Shown here in pieces: positions 37,119 to 47,051 of a DNA stretch of 64,000 nucleotides; positions within the stretch are counted from its first letter, which is position 1, and every line of letters begins with the position of its first letter. The position numbers and the translations under genes were made by a program. This stretch comes from Sphingomonas sp. Leaf407. Lineage in GTDB: Bacteria; Pseudomonadota; Alphaproteobacteria; Sphingomonadales; Sphingomonadaceae. The notes under the pieces were generated by a model that worked only from the letters and a program-made list of their open reading frames with translations, searched no databases and was not told the origin of the DNA. The stretch lies in the NCBI RefSeq assembly GCF_001425385.1, contig NZ_LMQO01000001.1, positions 620,001 to 684,000 on the forward strand, written 5' to 3'.

Positions 37119-38563
37119 TGAGCTACGCCCAACAATTGACGATGACGCTGCCCGAGCTGGTGCTCGCGGTTGGGGCGATCGTGCTCATGCTGGTGGCGGC
37201 ATGGGGCAAGGAGGCGGCGACGCGCGGTGTCAGCATCGCGGCGGTGGTGATCCTCGCCGGTGCGTCGGTCGCGCTAGTCGGCAACGGATCGTCGGGCGGC
37301 ACCGCGTTCGGGGGCATGTACCGTGCCGATGCCTTCGCCGGTTTCGCCAAGATCCTGATCTTCCTCGCCTCGGCGGTCGGGATCATCGTCGCGCCGCGCT
37401 TCTTCGCGCGGACGACGGGTGACGACCTCAAGCCCGAATATCCGATCCTCATCCTGTTGTCGGCCTGCGGCATGGGCATGATGGTGTCGGCGTCGGACCT
37501 GCTGCTGCTCTACGTCGGGCTCGAATTGCAGAGCCTTGCCGCCTATGTCCTTGCCAGCTTCATGCGGCGCGATACGCGCTCGGCCGAAGCGGGCCTCAAA
37601 TATTTCGTGCTGGGCGCGCTGGCATCGGGCATCCTGCTCTATGGCATCAGCCTAGTTTATGGCTTCTCCGGCACGACGCTGTTCGACGATATTGCCGTCG
37701 CCTATGCCGCCGGGACCAACACCGGGCTGCTGTTCGGGCTGGTGTTCGTGTTCGCGGGGATCGCGTTCAAGCTGGCGGCGGTGCCGTTCCATATGTGGAC
37801 GCCCGACGTGTACGAAGGCGCACCCACCCCGGTGACGGCGTTCTTCGCATCGGCCCCCAAGGTTGCGGCGATGGCCATGGCGCTGCGCGTGGCGATCGAG
37901 GCGATGGGGCCTGCGGTCGACCAATGGCGGCAGATCGTGGTGTTCGCCGCGCTCGCCTCGATCGTGCTCGGCGCGGTCGGCGCGATCGGGCAGGGCAATA
38001 TCAAACGGCTGCTCGCCTATTCGTCGATCAACAACGTCGGCTTCGCGCTGATCGGTCTGGCGGCGGGCACGCAGGCGGGCGTGGCGGGCGTGCTGTTCTA
38101 TCTCGCCATCTACATCGTCATGACGCTCGGTTCGTTCCTGATCCTGCTTCAGATGCGCGGTGAAGATGGTCAGCCGGTCGAGAGCGTCGCGAGCCTCGCC
38201 GGTTTGTCGCGCACGCGGCCGGCGCTGGCGCTGGCGCTGGCGATCTTCATGTTCGCGCTGGCCGGTATCCCGCCGCTGTTCGGCTTCTGGGCGAAGTACG
38301 CCGTGTTCGATGCCGCGGTACAGGCCGGGCTGTTCCCGCTGGCGGTGATCGGTATCGCCGCATCGGTCATCGGTGCCTATTATTACCTGCGCGTCGTCAA
38401 GACGATGTACTTCGACGATCCGGCCCCGGCGTTCTCGCGGGAACCGGCCCTTATCGAAGGTGGTCTGATCGCGGCGGCGGCGGTCGTGATCTCGCCGGTC
38501 GGCATGTTCCTGATTCCGGCGCTGACCGGGTGGACGATGACGGCGGCGCGGGCACTGTTCTGA
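37118..38563 (+). CDS. nuoN: NADH-quinone oxidoreductase subunit N
   Basis: 481 residues, third antiporter-like subunit. LLLYVGLELQSLAAYVLASF and AVPFHMWTPDVYEGAPTPVTAFF are diagnostic. It ends the complex I genes and overlaps the birA reading frame by 34 bases. Confidence 0.96.
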   Translation: MSYAQQLTMTLPELVLAVGAIVLMLVAAWGKEAATRGVSIAAVVILAGASVALVGNGSSGGTAFGGMYRADAFAGFAKILIFLASAVGIIVAPRFFARTTGDDLKPEYPILILLSACGMGMMVSASDLLLLYVGLELQSLAAYVLASFMRRDTRSAEAGLKYFVLGALASGILLYGISLVYGFSGTTLFDDIAVAYAAGTNTGLLFGLVFVFAGIAFKLAAVPFHMWTPDVYEGAPTPVTAFFASAPKVAAMAMALRVAIEAMGPAVDQWRQIVVFAALASIVLGAVGAIGQGNIKRLLAYSSINNVGFALIGLAAGTQAGVAGVLFYLAIYIVMTLGSFLILLQMRGEDGQPVESVASLAGLSRTRPALALALAIFMFALAGIPPLFGFWAKYAVFDAAVQAGLFPLAVIGIAASVIGAYYYLRVVKTMYFDDPAPAFSREPALIEGGLIAAAAVVISPVGMFLIPALTGWTMTAARALF

Positions 38564-39258
38564 GCGTCCGCACCGTCGCCGAAACCGGGTCGACCAACGC
38601 CGACCTGCTGGCGGCGGCGACCGAGGGCGCACCCGAGGGCGCATGGCTCAGGGCAGAGAGGCAGACCGCCGGACGTGGTCGCATGGGCCGCACCTGGGCC
38701 GATTCGACCGGCAATCTGTTCGCCAGCACCATCGTTCGCTTGCGGCCGGACGATCCGGTCGCACCGTCGCTGGCGCTGGTCGCGGCGGTTGCGCTGCACG
38801 CCGCGATCGATAGCGTCCTGCCGGGGCACGCCGCGATCAAATGGCCGAACGACCTGATGATCGACGGAGCGAAACTGTCCGGCATCCTGCTCGAGCGTAG
38901 CGGCGAGGCGGTCGTGGTCGGCTTCGGGGTGAACCTTGCCATGGCACCGGTCGTACCCGGTCGGCGGACGATCTGCCTTGCCGATCAGGGGGTGCGGATC
39001 GCCCCGGACGACATGCTCGACCGGTTGCGTGCATCGTTCGCCCATTGGTTGGCCGAATGGCGTCGTGCAGGGGTTGGCGGCATTTGCGATGCGTGGATGC
39101 GGGCAGCGCATCCGGTCGGGGCGTCGCTTCGGGTATCGTTGCCCGACGGGACCCGGACCGAAGGGACGTTTGCCGGTCTGGACCCGGCCGGGGCGCTGCT
39201 GCTGGCGCAGGGCGGCGGCGCGGTCCGCACGATCCATGCCGGGGATGTCGACACCTGA
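38530..39258 (+). CDS. birA: Biotin-[acetyl-CoA-carboxylase] ligase, catalytic domain only
   Basis: About 242 residues. [16 protein letters not shown], the biotinyl-AMP loop [33 protein letters not shown] and a C-terminal SH3-like domain are present. It attaches biotin to carrier lysines such as Lys639 of the carboxylase at the left end. The N-terminal DNA-binding domain of the E. coli type is absent, so it cannot repress bio genes directly. The only standard start in frame is GTG 38530, inside nuoN. Confidence 0.92.
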   Translation: MDDDGGAGTVLSVRTVAETGSTNADLLAAATEGAPEGAWLRAERQTAGRGRMGRTWADSTGNLFASTIVRLRPDDPVAPSLALVAAVALHAAIDSVLPGHAAIKWPNDLMIDGAKLSGILLERSGEAVVVGFGVNLAMAPVVPGRRTICLADQGVRIAPDDMLDRLRASFAHWLAEWRRAGVGGICDAWMRAAHPVGASLRVSLPDGTRTEGTFAGLDPAGALLLAQGGGAVRTIHAGDVDT

Positions 39259-39304
39259 ACCGGGACGCTTGTCGAGGGGCAGGCGGGATGCTAGCCGATC
39301 GTCC

Positions 39305-39592
39305 ATGTCCGTCGAACCTCACACCGTAAAGCGCGTGGCCGGCCTTGCCCGGATCGCGATCACCGATGCCGAAGCCGATCGGCTCGCCCCCGAACTGGGC
39401 AATATCCTTGGCTGGATCGAGCAACTGGGCGAAGTCGACACCAGCGGCGTCGCGCCGATGACGGCGGTGATCCCCAACCATCTGCGCCTGCGCCCCGATG
39501 CCGTCACGGATGGCAACGTGCGCGACCGGGTGCTGGCGAATGCGCCGCAGGCCGAACATGGCTTCTTCACCGTGCCCAAGGTCATCGAATGA
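39305..39592 (+). CDS. gatC: Asp/Glu-tRNA amidotransferase subunit C
   Basis: 95 residues. [20 protein letters not shown] at the N-terminus and [19 protein letters not shown] are the family core. It clamps GatA to GatB. GatCAB converts Glu-tRNA(Gln) or Asp-tRNA(Asn) to the amidated forms. It starts 46 bases after birA. Confidence 0.94.
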   Translation: MSVEPHTVKRVAGLARIAITDAEADRLAPELGNILGWIEQLGEVDTSGVAPMTAVIPNHLRLRPDAVTDGNVRDRVLANAPQAEHGFFTVPKVIE

Positions 39593-39641
39593 TCCGTCGC
39601 CGTATCCCGACCGACCCGACCTGCCGCGCAAGGATTGCCGA

Positions 39642-41123
39642 ATGACCGACCTTACCGACCTTGGCGTCGCCGCGATCCGTGACGGCGTGCGCGACGGCAG
39701 CTTTTCCGCGCGCGACGTCGCCGATGCGTTCGTAGGTGCCGTAGCCGCCGCCAAGCCGCTCAACGCCTTTCTCGTCGAAACGCCCGACCATGCGCGCGCC
39801 GCCGCCGATGCCGCCGATGCCGCGCGCGCGGCGGGCGAGACGCCGAAGCCGCTGGCCGGCGTGCCGATCGGCATGAAGGACCTGTTTTGCACCAAGGGCG
39901 TCGAGACGACGGCGGCGAGCGGCATCCTGAAGGGCTTCGTACCGCAGTATGAATCGACCGTTTCGGGCAAGCTGTGGGCGGCGGGCGCGGGGATGCTCGG
40001 CAAGCTGAACCTCGACCAGTTCGCGATGGGATCGTCGAACGAAACCAGTGCGTTCGGCAACGTCGTCTCGCCGTGGCGGCGGCCGGGCGATACCGCGCCG
40101 ATGGCGCCGGGCGGATCGTCGGGCGGGTCGTCGTCGGCGATCGCGGCGCGGCTGTGCCCGGCGGCCACCGGCACCGATACCGGCGGGTCGATCCGTCAGC
40201 CGGCGGCGTTCACCGGCATCACTGGGATCAAGCCGACCTATGGCCGTTGCTCGCGCTACGGTGTCGTCGCCTTCGCCTCGTCGCTCGATCAGGCGGGGCC
40301 GATGGCGCGCGATACCCGCGATTGCGCGATCATGTTGGAGGCGATGGCCGGGTTCGATCCGAAGGACGCGACCTCGCTCGACCTGCCGGTTCCGGCGTGG
40401 GAAGCGGGGCTGAACGCCGATCTTCGCGGCAAGCGCGTCGGTATCCCGAAGGAATATCGCGTCGATGGCATGCCGGCGGAGATCGAGGCGCTGTGGCAGC
40501 AGGGGATTGACTGGCTGCGCGATGCGGGGGCGGAGATCGTCGAGGTGTCGTTGCCGCATACCCGTTATGCGCTGCCGGCCTATTATATCATCGCCCCCGC
40601 CGAAGCGTCGTCGAACCTCGCGCGCTATGACGGCGTGCGCTACGGCCAGCGGGTGCTGCCCGACGGGGCGGGATTGCAGGACATGTATGCGGCCACCCGC
40701 GCCGCCGGGTTCGGTGACGAGGTGAAGCGGCGCATCCTGATCGGCACCTATGTGCTGTCGGCGGGCTTCTATGACGCCTATTATACCCAGGCGCAGAAGG
40801 TACGGACGCTGATCGCGCAGGATTTCGAGGCGGCGTGGGAGCAGTGCGACGTGCTGCTGACCCCGACCGCACCGTCGGCGGCGTTCGCGCTGGGCGAGAA
40901 GTCGGCCGATCCGATCGCGATGTATCTCAACGACGTGTTCACCGTGCCGTCGTCGTTGGCCGGGCTGCCGGCGATGAGCGTGCCGGGCGGCGTCGACAAG
41001 GACGGGCTGCCGCTGGGGTTGCAGATCATCGGCAAGCCGCTCGACGAGCAGGGCGTGCTGAACGCAGGTCTTGCGATCGAGCAGCGCGCCGGGTTCGTCG
41101 CCCGGGCGGACAAGTGGTGGTGA
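39642..41123 (+). CDS. gatA: Asp/Glu-tRNA amidotransferase subunit A
   Basis: 493 residues, amidase family. The Lys-Ser-Ser triad is visible: the Lys in [11 protein letters not shown], a Ser in [11 protein letters not shown] and the nucleophile Ser in [12 protein letters not shown]. It releases ammonia from glutamine for GatB. ATG 39642 follows AAGGA. Confidence 0.97.
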   Translation: MTDLTDLGVAAIRDGVRDGSFSARDVADAFVGAVAAAKPLNAFLVETPDHARAAADAADAARAAGETPKPLAGVPIGMKDLFCTKGVETTAASGILKGFVPQYESTVSGKLWAAGAGMLGKLNLDQFAMGSSNETSAFGNVVSPWRRPGDTAPMAPGGSSGGSSSAIAARLCPAATGTDTGGSIRQPAAFTGITGIKPTYGRCSRYGVVAFASSLDQAGPMARDTRDCAIMLEAMAGFDPKDATSLDLPVPAWEAGLNADLRGKRVGIPKEYRVDGMPAEIEALWQQGIDWLRDAGAEIVEVSLPHTRYALPAYYIIAPAEASSNLARYDGVRYGQRVLPDGAGLQDMYAATRAAGFGDEVKRRILIGTYVLSAGFYDAYYTQAQKVRTLIAQDFEAAWEQCDVLLTPTAPSAAFALGEKSADPIAMYLNDVFTVPSSLAGLPAMSVPGGVDKDGLPLGLQIIGKPLDEQGVLNAGLAIEQRAGFVARADKWW

Positions 41124-41124
41124 T

Positions 41125-41265
41125 ATGCAATTCCTCGTCGAATTGCTTTTTCAAGTAATCGTCGAGGGTATTGTTGAGTTGATCCGATTGATCTTCAAGC
41201 GGCCTGCAAGATGGTTCGTTCCGACGAAGCCAGTACGCAAGCCACGGCAGAAACGGCACAAATGA
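41125..41265 (+). CDS. 46-residue protein between gatA and gatB
   Basis: [20 protein letters not shown] is an amphipathic or membrane helix, followed by a basic tail [23 protein letters not shown]. It starts one base after the gatA stop and ends before gatB. Its DNA is clearly less GC-rich than its neighbours, with codons such as att, ttt and caa, so it may be a late arrival. Function unknown; it could also be an untranslated leader, but the frame and position favour a gene. Confidence 0.5.
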   Translation: MQFLVELLFQVIVEGIVELIRLIFKRPARWFVPTKPVRKPRQKRHK

Positions 41266-41276
41266 GGCCGAATGAT

Positions 41277-42761
41277 ATGACTGAATTCACCTATCGCATC
41301 CGTGGCGCGACCGGCGACTGGGAGGTCGTGATCGGCCTTGAGGTCCATGCCCAGATCACGTCGAACGCCAAGCTGTTCTCCGGCGCGGCGACCGCGTTCG
41401 GTGCCGAGCCGAACACGCAGGTCAGTCTGGTCGATGCGGCGATGCCGGGCATGCTGCCGACGCCGAACCGCGAGTGCATCCGTCAGGCGGTCCGCACCGG
41501 CATGGCGATCGACGCGGTCATCAACAAATGGTCGCGGTTCGACCGCAAGAATTATTTCTATGCCGATCTGCCGCAGGGCTATCAGATCAGCCAGCTCTAT
41601 CATCCGCTGGTGGGGGAAGGCTCGGTCACGATCGTCCTCGATGAGAAGGATCCGAACAGCCCGGTCAAGACGATCGGCGTCGAGCGCATTCACGTCGAGC
41701 AGGACGCCGGCAAGCTGATGCACGATCAGCATCCGACGCGCTCCTACGTCGATCTCAACCGGTCGGGCGTGGCGTTGATGGAGATCGTCAGCCGCCCCGA
41801 CATGCGCTCGCCCGCCGAGGCCGGGGCCTATCTGTCGAAGCTGCGGTCGGTGCTGCGCTATGTCGGGTCGTGCGACGGCAACATGGACCAGGGATCGATG
41901 CGCGCCGACGTGAACGTCTCGGTCCGGCGACCGGGCGAGGAACTGGGGACACGGACCGAGACGAAGAACGTCAATTCGGTCCGCTTCGTGATGGCGGCGA
42001 TCGAACATGAGGCCAACCGGCAGGTCGCCGTGCTGGAGGATGGCGGCCGCATCGTTCAGGAGACGCGGCTGTTCGATCCCGACAAGGGCGTGACCCGGTC
42101 GATGCGGTCGAAGGAAGACGCGCACGACTATCGCTATTTCCCTGATCCCGATCTGCTGCCGCTCGAACTCGACGATGCGTTTCTGGACGAATGCCGTGCG
42201 TCGCTGCCCGAACTGCCCGATGCCAAGCGGGCGCGGTACGAGAATGATCTTGGGCTGTCGCGCTACAATGCGGCGGTGCTGACCGCCGAGGTGGAAACGG
42301 CTCGCTGGTTCGAGGCGCTGTTGGGTGAAGGTGGTTCGGACGTGTCGGCAAAGTCGGCCGCCAACTGGTTGATTTCCGACTTGTTCGGTGCGCTCAACCG
42401 CCTTGGCAAAAGCGTTGCCGACAGCCCGGTGTCGCCCGCGCAGGGGGCCGAACTGCTGCGGCTCGTCGCCGATGGCACGCTGTCGGGCACGCTGTCCAAG
42501 CAGGTGTTCGAGATCATGCTTGAAACCGGGCAGGGGGCGAACGCCATCGTCGAGGAGCGCGGGCTCAAGCAGACCAGCGACACCGGCGCGATCGAGGCGG
42601 TGATCGCCGACGTCATGGCGAAGAACGCCGACAAGGTCGCCGATTATCGCGGGGGCAAGGACAAGCTGTTCGGCTTCTTCGTCGGGCAGACGATGAAGGC
42701 GATGGGCGGCAAGGCCAACCCCGGCGTCGTCAACGACCTGCTGAAAAAGGCACTCGGCTGA
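41277..42761 (+). CDS. gatB: Asp/Glu-tRNA amidotransferase subunit B
   Basis: 494 residues. [45 protein letters not shown] and the C-terminal YqeY-like tail ([20 protein letters not shown]) match GatB, the kinase/transamidase subunit that binds tRNA. ATG 41277 is used, with AGG about nine bases upstream; ATG 41262 would add five residues. Confidence 0.96.
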   Translation: MTEFTYRIRGATGDWEVVIGLEVHAQITSNAKLFSGAATAFGAEPNTQVSLVDAAMPGMLPTPNRECIRQAVRTGMAIDAVINKWSRFDRKNYFYADLPQGYQISQLYHPLVGEGSVTIVLDEKDPNSPVKTIGVERIHVEQDAGKLMHDQHPTRSYVDLNRSGVALMEIVSRPDMRSPAEAGAYLSKLRSVLRYVGSCDGNMDQGSMRADVNVSVRRPGEELGTRTETKNVNSVRFVMAAIEHEANRQVAVLEDGGRIVQETRLFDPDKGVTRSMRSKEDAHDYRYFPDPDLLPLELDDAFLDECRASLPELPDAKRARYENDLGLSRYNAAVLTAEVETARWFEALLGEGGSDVSAKSAANWLISDLFGALNRLGKSVADSPVSPAQGAELLRLVADGTLSGTLSKQVFEIMLETGQGANAIVEERGLKQTSDTGAIEAVIADVMAKNADKVADYRGGKDKLFGFFVGQTMKAMGGKANPGVVNDLLKKALG

Positions 42762-43378
42762 TGCGTCTCGCGCGGCGGATAGTGCTGGCGGCACTGGTCG
42801 TCGTGGCGAGCGTGCCCGGTCTCGCGCAGACGCCGGAGCCGCCGCTGCCGCGTGTCGCGATCGTCACGACGGCAGGTACGCTGACCGTCGAGGTGGAGAC
42901 GAAACGCGCGCCGATCAGCGCGGCGAATTTCCTGCGTTACGTCGACCAAAAGCGACTGGATGGTGTCAGTTTCTACCGGATCGTCAAGGTCGGGCCGGAG
43001 TTCGGTTTCGTCCAGTTCGGCCCACATACCGATGCGAAGAAATATCTGCCGCCGATCAAGCACGAATCGACCACGCAGACGGGCCTGTCGCACACCGACG
43101 GTACGCTCTCGATCGCGCGACTGGGCCTTGGCACGGCGCGTGGCGAGTTCACCATCTCGGTCGGCGATCAGCGTCGCGCGCTGGATGCCGCGCCGGGCGT
43201 CCCGGCGGACGGGCAGGGCTATGCCGCGTTCGCAAGGATCGTCGGCGGGCGTGACGTGCTGTTGAAGATTCTCGACACACCGGTCGATCCCGCCAAATCC
43301 ACCAGCGGCGTGTTCAAGGGGGAAATGCCCGCCGCGCCGGTCAAGGTCCTGACGGCACGGCGGGTCACGACTGGCTGA
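42761..43378 (+). CDS. Secreted cyclophilin-type peptidyl-prolyl isomerase
   Basis: 205 residues. Signal peptide [22 protein letters not shown], then VAIVTTAGTLTVEVETKRAPISAANFLRYVD and the core VSFYRIVKVGPEFGFVQFGP. The usual active-site Arg-Phe-x-x-Gln text is altered, so catalytic strength is uncertain. Likely periplasmic folding. ATG overlaps the gatB stop. Confidence 0.85.
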   Translation: MRLARRIVLAALVVVASVPGLAQTPEPPLPRVAIVTTAGTLTVEVETKRAPISAANFLRYVDQKRLDGVSFYRIVKVGPEFGFVQFGPHTDAKKYLPPIKHESTTQTGLSHTDGTLSIARLGLGTARGEFTISVGDQRRALDAAPGVPADGQGYAAFARIVGGRDVLLKILDTPVDPAKSTSGVFKGEMPAAPVKVLTARRVTTG

Positions 43379-43381
43379 CGC

Positions 43382-43600
43382 TTACTGCGCGTCGGCGTCC
43401 TGATTGCGGACAACACCGCCCGATCCGCCGGCGGTGTCGGGTGACACGGTGGGTTCGGTAGGCGAGGTCTGGCCGACCGTCGTGTCGCCACGTTCGATAT
43501 CGCCATTGGCGGTGTCGACCGCTTTTTCGATGTCGCTGCGACGGTCGGTGTCGTCCTGCGGCGCGCTGTCGGGGTGCGGGCTGCGGTCGCGGTCACTCAT
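43382..43600 (-). CDS. Small acidic disordered protein
   Basis: 72 residues, mostly Asp, Ser, Thr, Arg and Gly (MSDRDRSPHPDSAPQDDTDRRSD). No fold or known family is recognised. It ends three bases from the cyclophilin stop and lies one base after the Pro-rich gene, so the two are one minus-strand unit. Confidence 0.55.
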   Translation of the reverse strand: MSDRDRSPHPDSAPQDDTDRRSDIEKAVDTANGDIERGDTTVGQTSPTEPTVSPDTAGGSGGVVRNQDADAQ

Positions 43601-43601
43601 T

Positions 43602-43829
43602 TCAATGCTCCATCACGGGTTGGCCGGGGACCGGCGTTACGCCGGGATCGCCACCGGGCATCGGGCTTGGCACGTCGATGTCGGGACCGGGCACGTCGAT
43701 TTCGGGCGGCGGTGCGACGGGTTGGCCCGGTTCGGTCTGCGGCACCGGATATTCGGGCGGCGGCGTGATCGGCGCGACGCCGGGATCGGGGGCGGGCGTC
43801 TCGGCGGGGATCGGGGGCTCGACGGGCAT
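43602..43829 (-). CDS. Small proline-rich protein
   Basis: 75 residues with about a third Pro (MPVEPPIPAETPAPDPGVAPI, VPGPDIDVPSPMPGG). No signal peptide or helix. It looks like a linker-type disordered protein and would need EF-P for translation. The frame is kept open by composition as well as selection, so confidence is modest. Confidence 0.5.
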   Translation of the reverse strand: MPVEPPIPAETPAPDPGVAPITPPPEYPVPQTEPGQPVAPPPEIDVPGPDIDVPSPMPGGDPGVTPVPGQPVMEH

Positions 43830-43911
43830 GGCATCAGTCTCCTTCGCATGGCTCAACGCGACGGCGAGGGCAGGGTTGCGGCTATCGTTACGATCTGCGA
43901 AGCGTGGCGAC

Positions 43912-43939
43912 TTGCCCCGGCGTGCATGGCTGCTATAGA
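43912..43939 (+). promoter_or_regulatory. Promoter of tRNA-Leu
   Basis: TTGCCC (43912-43917), 16-base spacer, TATAGA (43934-43939), 27 bases before the tRNA. CTTGCC with a 17-base spacer is the alternative register. Confidence 0.6.
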
Positions 43940-43966
43940 CGCGCCCGTGCCGGCGGCGTCCGCTCG

Positions 43967-44051
43967 GCGGGCGTGGCGGAACTGGTAGACGCGCTGGATT
44001 TAGGTTCCAGTATCGAAAGATGTGGGGGTTCGACTCCCTTCGCCCGCACCA
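43967..44051 (+). tRNA. tRNA-Leu (TAG)
   Basis: 85 bases with encoded CCA. Acceptor GCGGGCG pairs with CGCCCGC. Anticodon arm CTGGA-TTTAGGT-TCCAG gives TAG. The long variable arm (TATCGAAAGATG) is the class II type expected for Leu. It lies 66 bases before tig. Confidence 0.96.
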
Positions 44052-44117
44052 GTGACGCCGCCGCCCGGTCGAGGCTGGAGCCGCCCCGAATCGATTCCTT
44101 TGACGAAAGCTTCGAGA

Positions 44118-45749
44118 ATGCAGACTGTCGAGACGTTGAACGAGGGCCTCAAGCGCGCCTACACGCTGACCATCACCGCCGCCGAGATCGACGCGAAGGT
44201 CGATGTCGAGGTGAAGCGCGTTGCGCCGACGGTGAAGATGCCCGGTTTCCGCCCCGGCAAGGTTCCCGCGAACCTGATCCGCAAGATGCACGGCGACGCG
44301 CTGTCGCAGGACGCGCTGAACAGCTCGATCCAGGACGGCATCCAGTCGCTGCTCGCAGAGCAGAAGCTGCGTCCGGCGACCGCGCCGCAGGTGTCGCTGG
44401 AAGGCGATTATGCCCGTGGTCAGGACGCAGCGGTCACGGTGTCGCTCGAAGTGCTGCCCGACGTGCCGGCCCCGGCGATCGACGGGCTGAAGCTCGAACG
44501 GCTGACCGTTCCCGCCGACGAGTCGGTGGTCGATGCACAGGTCGAGCAGCTCGCCGCCAGCAACAAGCGTCACGACGACGCACCCGAGGGGCATGAAGCC
44601 GCCACCGGCGATCTGGTCGTGATGGACTTCGTCGGGAAGGTCGACGATGTTGCATTCGACGGCGGCACCGGTGAGGGCATGTCGGTCGAGATCGGCTCGG
44701 GTCGCCTGATCCCCGGTTTCGAGGACCAGTTGGTCGGCGTGAAGCAGGGCGACGAGAAGACGATCAACGTCACCTTCCCCGACGATTATCAGGCCGAGAA
44801 TCTGAAGGGCAAGGCCGCGACCTTCGACCTGAAGATCACCGGCGTGAAGGTCCCGGCCGAAGGCGGCCCGGACGACGAGTTCGCCAAGTCGCTCGGCCTC
44901 GAAAGCCTCGAACAGCTTCGTGGGCTCATCAAGGGTCAGGTCGAGCAGGAACTGAACGGCCTGACCCGCACCCATATGAAGCGCAAGCTGCTCGATCAGC
45001 TCGCCGCCGGGCATGATTTCGACGTGCCGCCGTCGATGGTCGAAGCCGAATTCGAGCAGATCTGGGCGCAGCTCCAGCATGAAGCCGGCCACGAATCGGA
45101 CCCCGAAGCGGCACGCGCCGAGCTGGAAGCCGAGCGTGACGACTATCGCCAGATCGCGGTCCGCCGCGTCCGCCTCGGCCTGCTCCTGTCGGAGATCGGT
45201 CAGGCCAACGGCATCGAAGTGACGCAGCAGGAAATGCAGCGCCTCATCATGCAGGCCGCGCAGCAGTATGGCCCGGAAGATCGCCAGCGCTTCATGCAGT
45301 ATGTCCAGCAGGAGCCGATGGCGGCAGCCCAGCTTCGCGCGCCGCTGTACGAGGACAAGGTCGTCGACTTCCTGTTCGGCAAGGCCGAGATCACCGATCG
45401 CGAAGTGACGCGCGAGGAACTCGAAGCCGAGATCGAGAGCGAGGAAGGTGCGGTGCCGCACGTTCATGGCCCCGACTGCAACCACGATCATGATCATGGG
45501 CACGACCACGCACAGGACCATGCGACTCCGATGAGCGACAAGGACGTGGAGCCGGCGGCTGCCGACGCCCCGGCCGAGGCCGAAGCGCCCGAGAAGAAGG
45601 CCGCGACGCGCAAGGCTCCGGCGAAGAAGGCCGCCGAAGGCGATGCGCCGGCAGAGGGCGAGGTAGCGGACGCTGCCGAGGCCGCGCCGAAGAAGCCGCG
45701 CGCCAAGAAGAAGGTCGAGGCCGCTTCGGACGAGACTGCCGAAGGCTAA
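44118..45749 (+). CDS. tig: Trigger factor with His-rich and Lys/Ala-rich C-terminal tail
   Basis: 543 residues, about 100 more than usual. The ribosome-binding domain contains MPGFRPGKVP; the FKBP-type domain has GDLVVMDFVGKVDD and GSGRLIPGFEDQLVG; the C-terminal chaperone arms follow. After EITDREVTREELEAEIESEEG comes a His-rich stretch (HVHGPDCNHDHDHGHDHAQD) and then a histone-H1-like tail of Lys, Ala and Pro (KKAATRKAPAKKAAEG). It is the co-translational folding chaperone at the ribosome exit. A strong terminator follows. Confidence 0.95.
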   Translation: MQTVETLNEGLKRAYTLTITAAEIDAKVDVEVKRVAPTVKMPGFRPGKVPANLIRKMHGDALSQDALNSSIQDGIQSLLAEQKLRPATAPQVSLEGDYARGQDAAVTVSLEVLPDVPAPAIDGLKLERLTVPADESVVDAQVEQLAASNKRHDDAPEGHEAATGDLVVMDFVGKVDDVAFDGGTGEGMSVEIGSGRLIPGFEDQLVGVKQGDEKTINVTFPDDYQAENLKGKAATFDLKITGVKVPAEGGPDDEFAKSLGLESLEQLRGLIKGQVEQELNGLTRTHMKRKLLDQLAAGHDFDVPPSMVEAEFEQIWAQLQHEAGHESDPEAARAELEAERDDYRQIAVRRVRLGLLLSEIGQANGIEVTQQEMQRLIMQAAQQYGPEDRQRFMQYVQQEPMAAAQLRAPLYEDKVVDFLFGKAEITDREVTREELEAEIESEEGAVPHVHGPDCNHDHDHGHDHAQDHATPMSDKDVEPAAADAPAEAEAPEKKAATRKAPAKKAAEGDAPAEGEVADAAEAAPKKPRAKKKVEAASDETAEG

Positions 45750-45771
45750 TCCGTTCGATCGGTTGCGACGA

Positions 45772-45813
45772 CGAAGGGGCGGTATCGATCTTGCGATCGG
45801 TGCCGCCCCTTCG
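45772..45813 (+). terminator. Strong terminator after tig
   Basis: CGAAGGGGCGG (45772-45782) pairs with CCGCCCCTTCG (45803-45813), extended inward by ATCGATC/CGATCGG with wobble pairs; about 19 bp with a 3-base loop. A short T-rich run follows. Confidence 0.8.
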
Positions 45814-45870
45814 TTGTGGGGCGGCGCGGAACGCTTTCCGCTTTTCCGCCATGCCGAATCCGAATAGCGG

Positions 45871-46812
45871 ATGCGCGTGACCGAGCATTCCTCCCGCATC
45901 GCTGTCCTGCTGCCCTGTTACAATGAGGAGGCGGCGATCGCCGCCACGGTGGCGGGGTTTCGTGCCGCGTTGCCCGATGCGACGGTCTATGTGTACGACA
46001 ACAACTCGACCGACCGCACGATCGAGGTCGCGCGGGCGGCCGGCGCGGTGGTCCGCAGCGAACGTATCCAGGGCAAGGGCGCGGTGGTGCGGCGGATGTT
46101 CGCCGACATCGATGCCGACGTCTATGTCATGGCCGATGGCGATGCGACCTATGACGCCGAGGCCGCGCCCGCGCTGGTCGCGCGATTGTTCGACGAGCAG
46201 TTGGACATGGTGGTCGGACAGCGGGTGAGCGAGGCGGTGCTCGCCTATCGGCGTGGGCACCGGTTCGGCAATGCGATGCTGACGGGCATGCTGGCGCGGC
46301 TGTTCGGACGGAGTTTTACCGATATTCTGTCGGGCTACCGCGTCTTTTCGCGCCGGTTCGTGAAGAGCTTTCCCTCGCTGTCCGCCGGGTTCGAGATCGA
46401 AACCGAGATCAGCGTCCACGCGCTTGAACTGCGCATGCCGGTCGCGGAAGTCACGACGCGCTATTTCGCGCGGCCGGAAGGGTCGGCGTCAAAACTGTCG
46501 ACCTATGGGGATGGCTTCCGTATCGCGCGGACGATCGCGACGCTGTACCGGATCGAGCGACCGCTGTGGTTCTTCGGTGCGATCGGGCTGGTGCTGGCGC
46601 TGACCGCGCTGATCCTCGCGATCCCGCTGGTGATTACCTATGCGAACACCGGGCTGGTGCCGCGGTTCCCGACCGCGATTCTTGCGACCGGGCTCGTGAT
46701 CCTCGCCTCGCTATGCCTGTTCAGCGGGCTGATTCTCGACACGGTGGTGCGCGGTCGCCGTGAGGTACGCCGCCTTGCCTATCTGGCCTATCCAGCGCCC
46801 GGCAGGGTATAG
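45871..46812 (+). CDS. GT2 family glycosyltransferase with C-terminal membrane helices
   Basis: 313 residues. [30 protein letters not shown] and the DXD-like [14 protein letters not shown] make the GT-A domain; [16 protein letters not shown] and [12 protein letters not shown] are typical of polyprenyl-phosphate sugar transferases. Two helices at the C-terminus ([20 protein letters not shown] and [20 protein letters not shown]) anchor it. It probably charges undecaprenyl phosphate or builds a surface glycan. It stands alone between tig and clpP. Confidence 0.85.
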   Translation: MRVTEHSSRIAVLLPCYNEEAAIAATVAGFRAALPDATVYVYDNNSTDRTIEVARAAGAVVRSERIQGKGAVVRRMFADIDADVYVMADGDATYDAEAAPALVARLFDEQLDMVVGQRVSEAVLAYRRGHRFGNAMLTGMLARLFGRSFTDILSGYRVFSRRFVKSFPSLSAGFEIETEISVHALELRMPVAEVTTRYFARPEGSASKLSTYGDGFRIARTIATLYRIERPLWFFGAIGLVLALTALILAIPLVITYANTGLVPRFPTAILATGLVILASLCLFSGLILDTVVRGRREVRRLAYLAYPAPGRV

Positions 46813-46991
46813 GGGCGGGACCGCCGGAAAGGCGGCGACGGTCTGGACGAGATAGCGTTAGCGTATCGTCTGCTGGACGGGCGACGATCCAGCGCTCGAC
46901 GGATTGTTACGGGAATCGATCGCGGAACAGCGCTCGACGAACATATGGGGCGGCCAGTCGATGCGACGGCGGCCGGCGCCACGCTTCGCCC

Positions 46992-47020
46992 CTTGCGCAG
47001 CCTTCGCGCAGCGCCGATGT
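46992..47020 (+). promoter_or_regulatory. Candidate heat-shock promoter of clpP
   Basis: CTTG (46992-46995), 18 bases, CCGATGT (47014-47020), close to the alphaproteobacterial RpoH pattern CTTG-N17/18-C-rich -10. It lies 31 bases before the clpP ATG. The rest of the 239-base gap (46813-47051) shows no gene. Confidence 0.4.
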
Positions 47021-47051
47021 AGGGCACCGAAACCTACTGAGCGGGAACCCA

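Noticed and set aside
43602..45899. Long minus-strand frame opposite tig
   Set aside because: Only its last 75 codons (43602-43829) lie outside tig and tRNA-Leu; the rest is a shadow.
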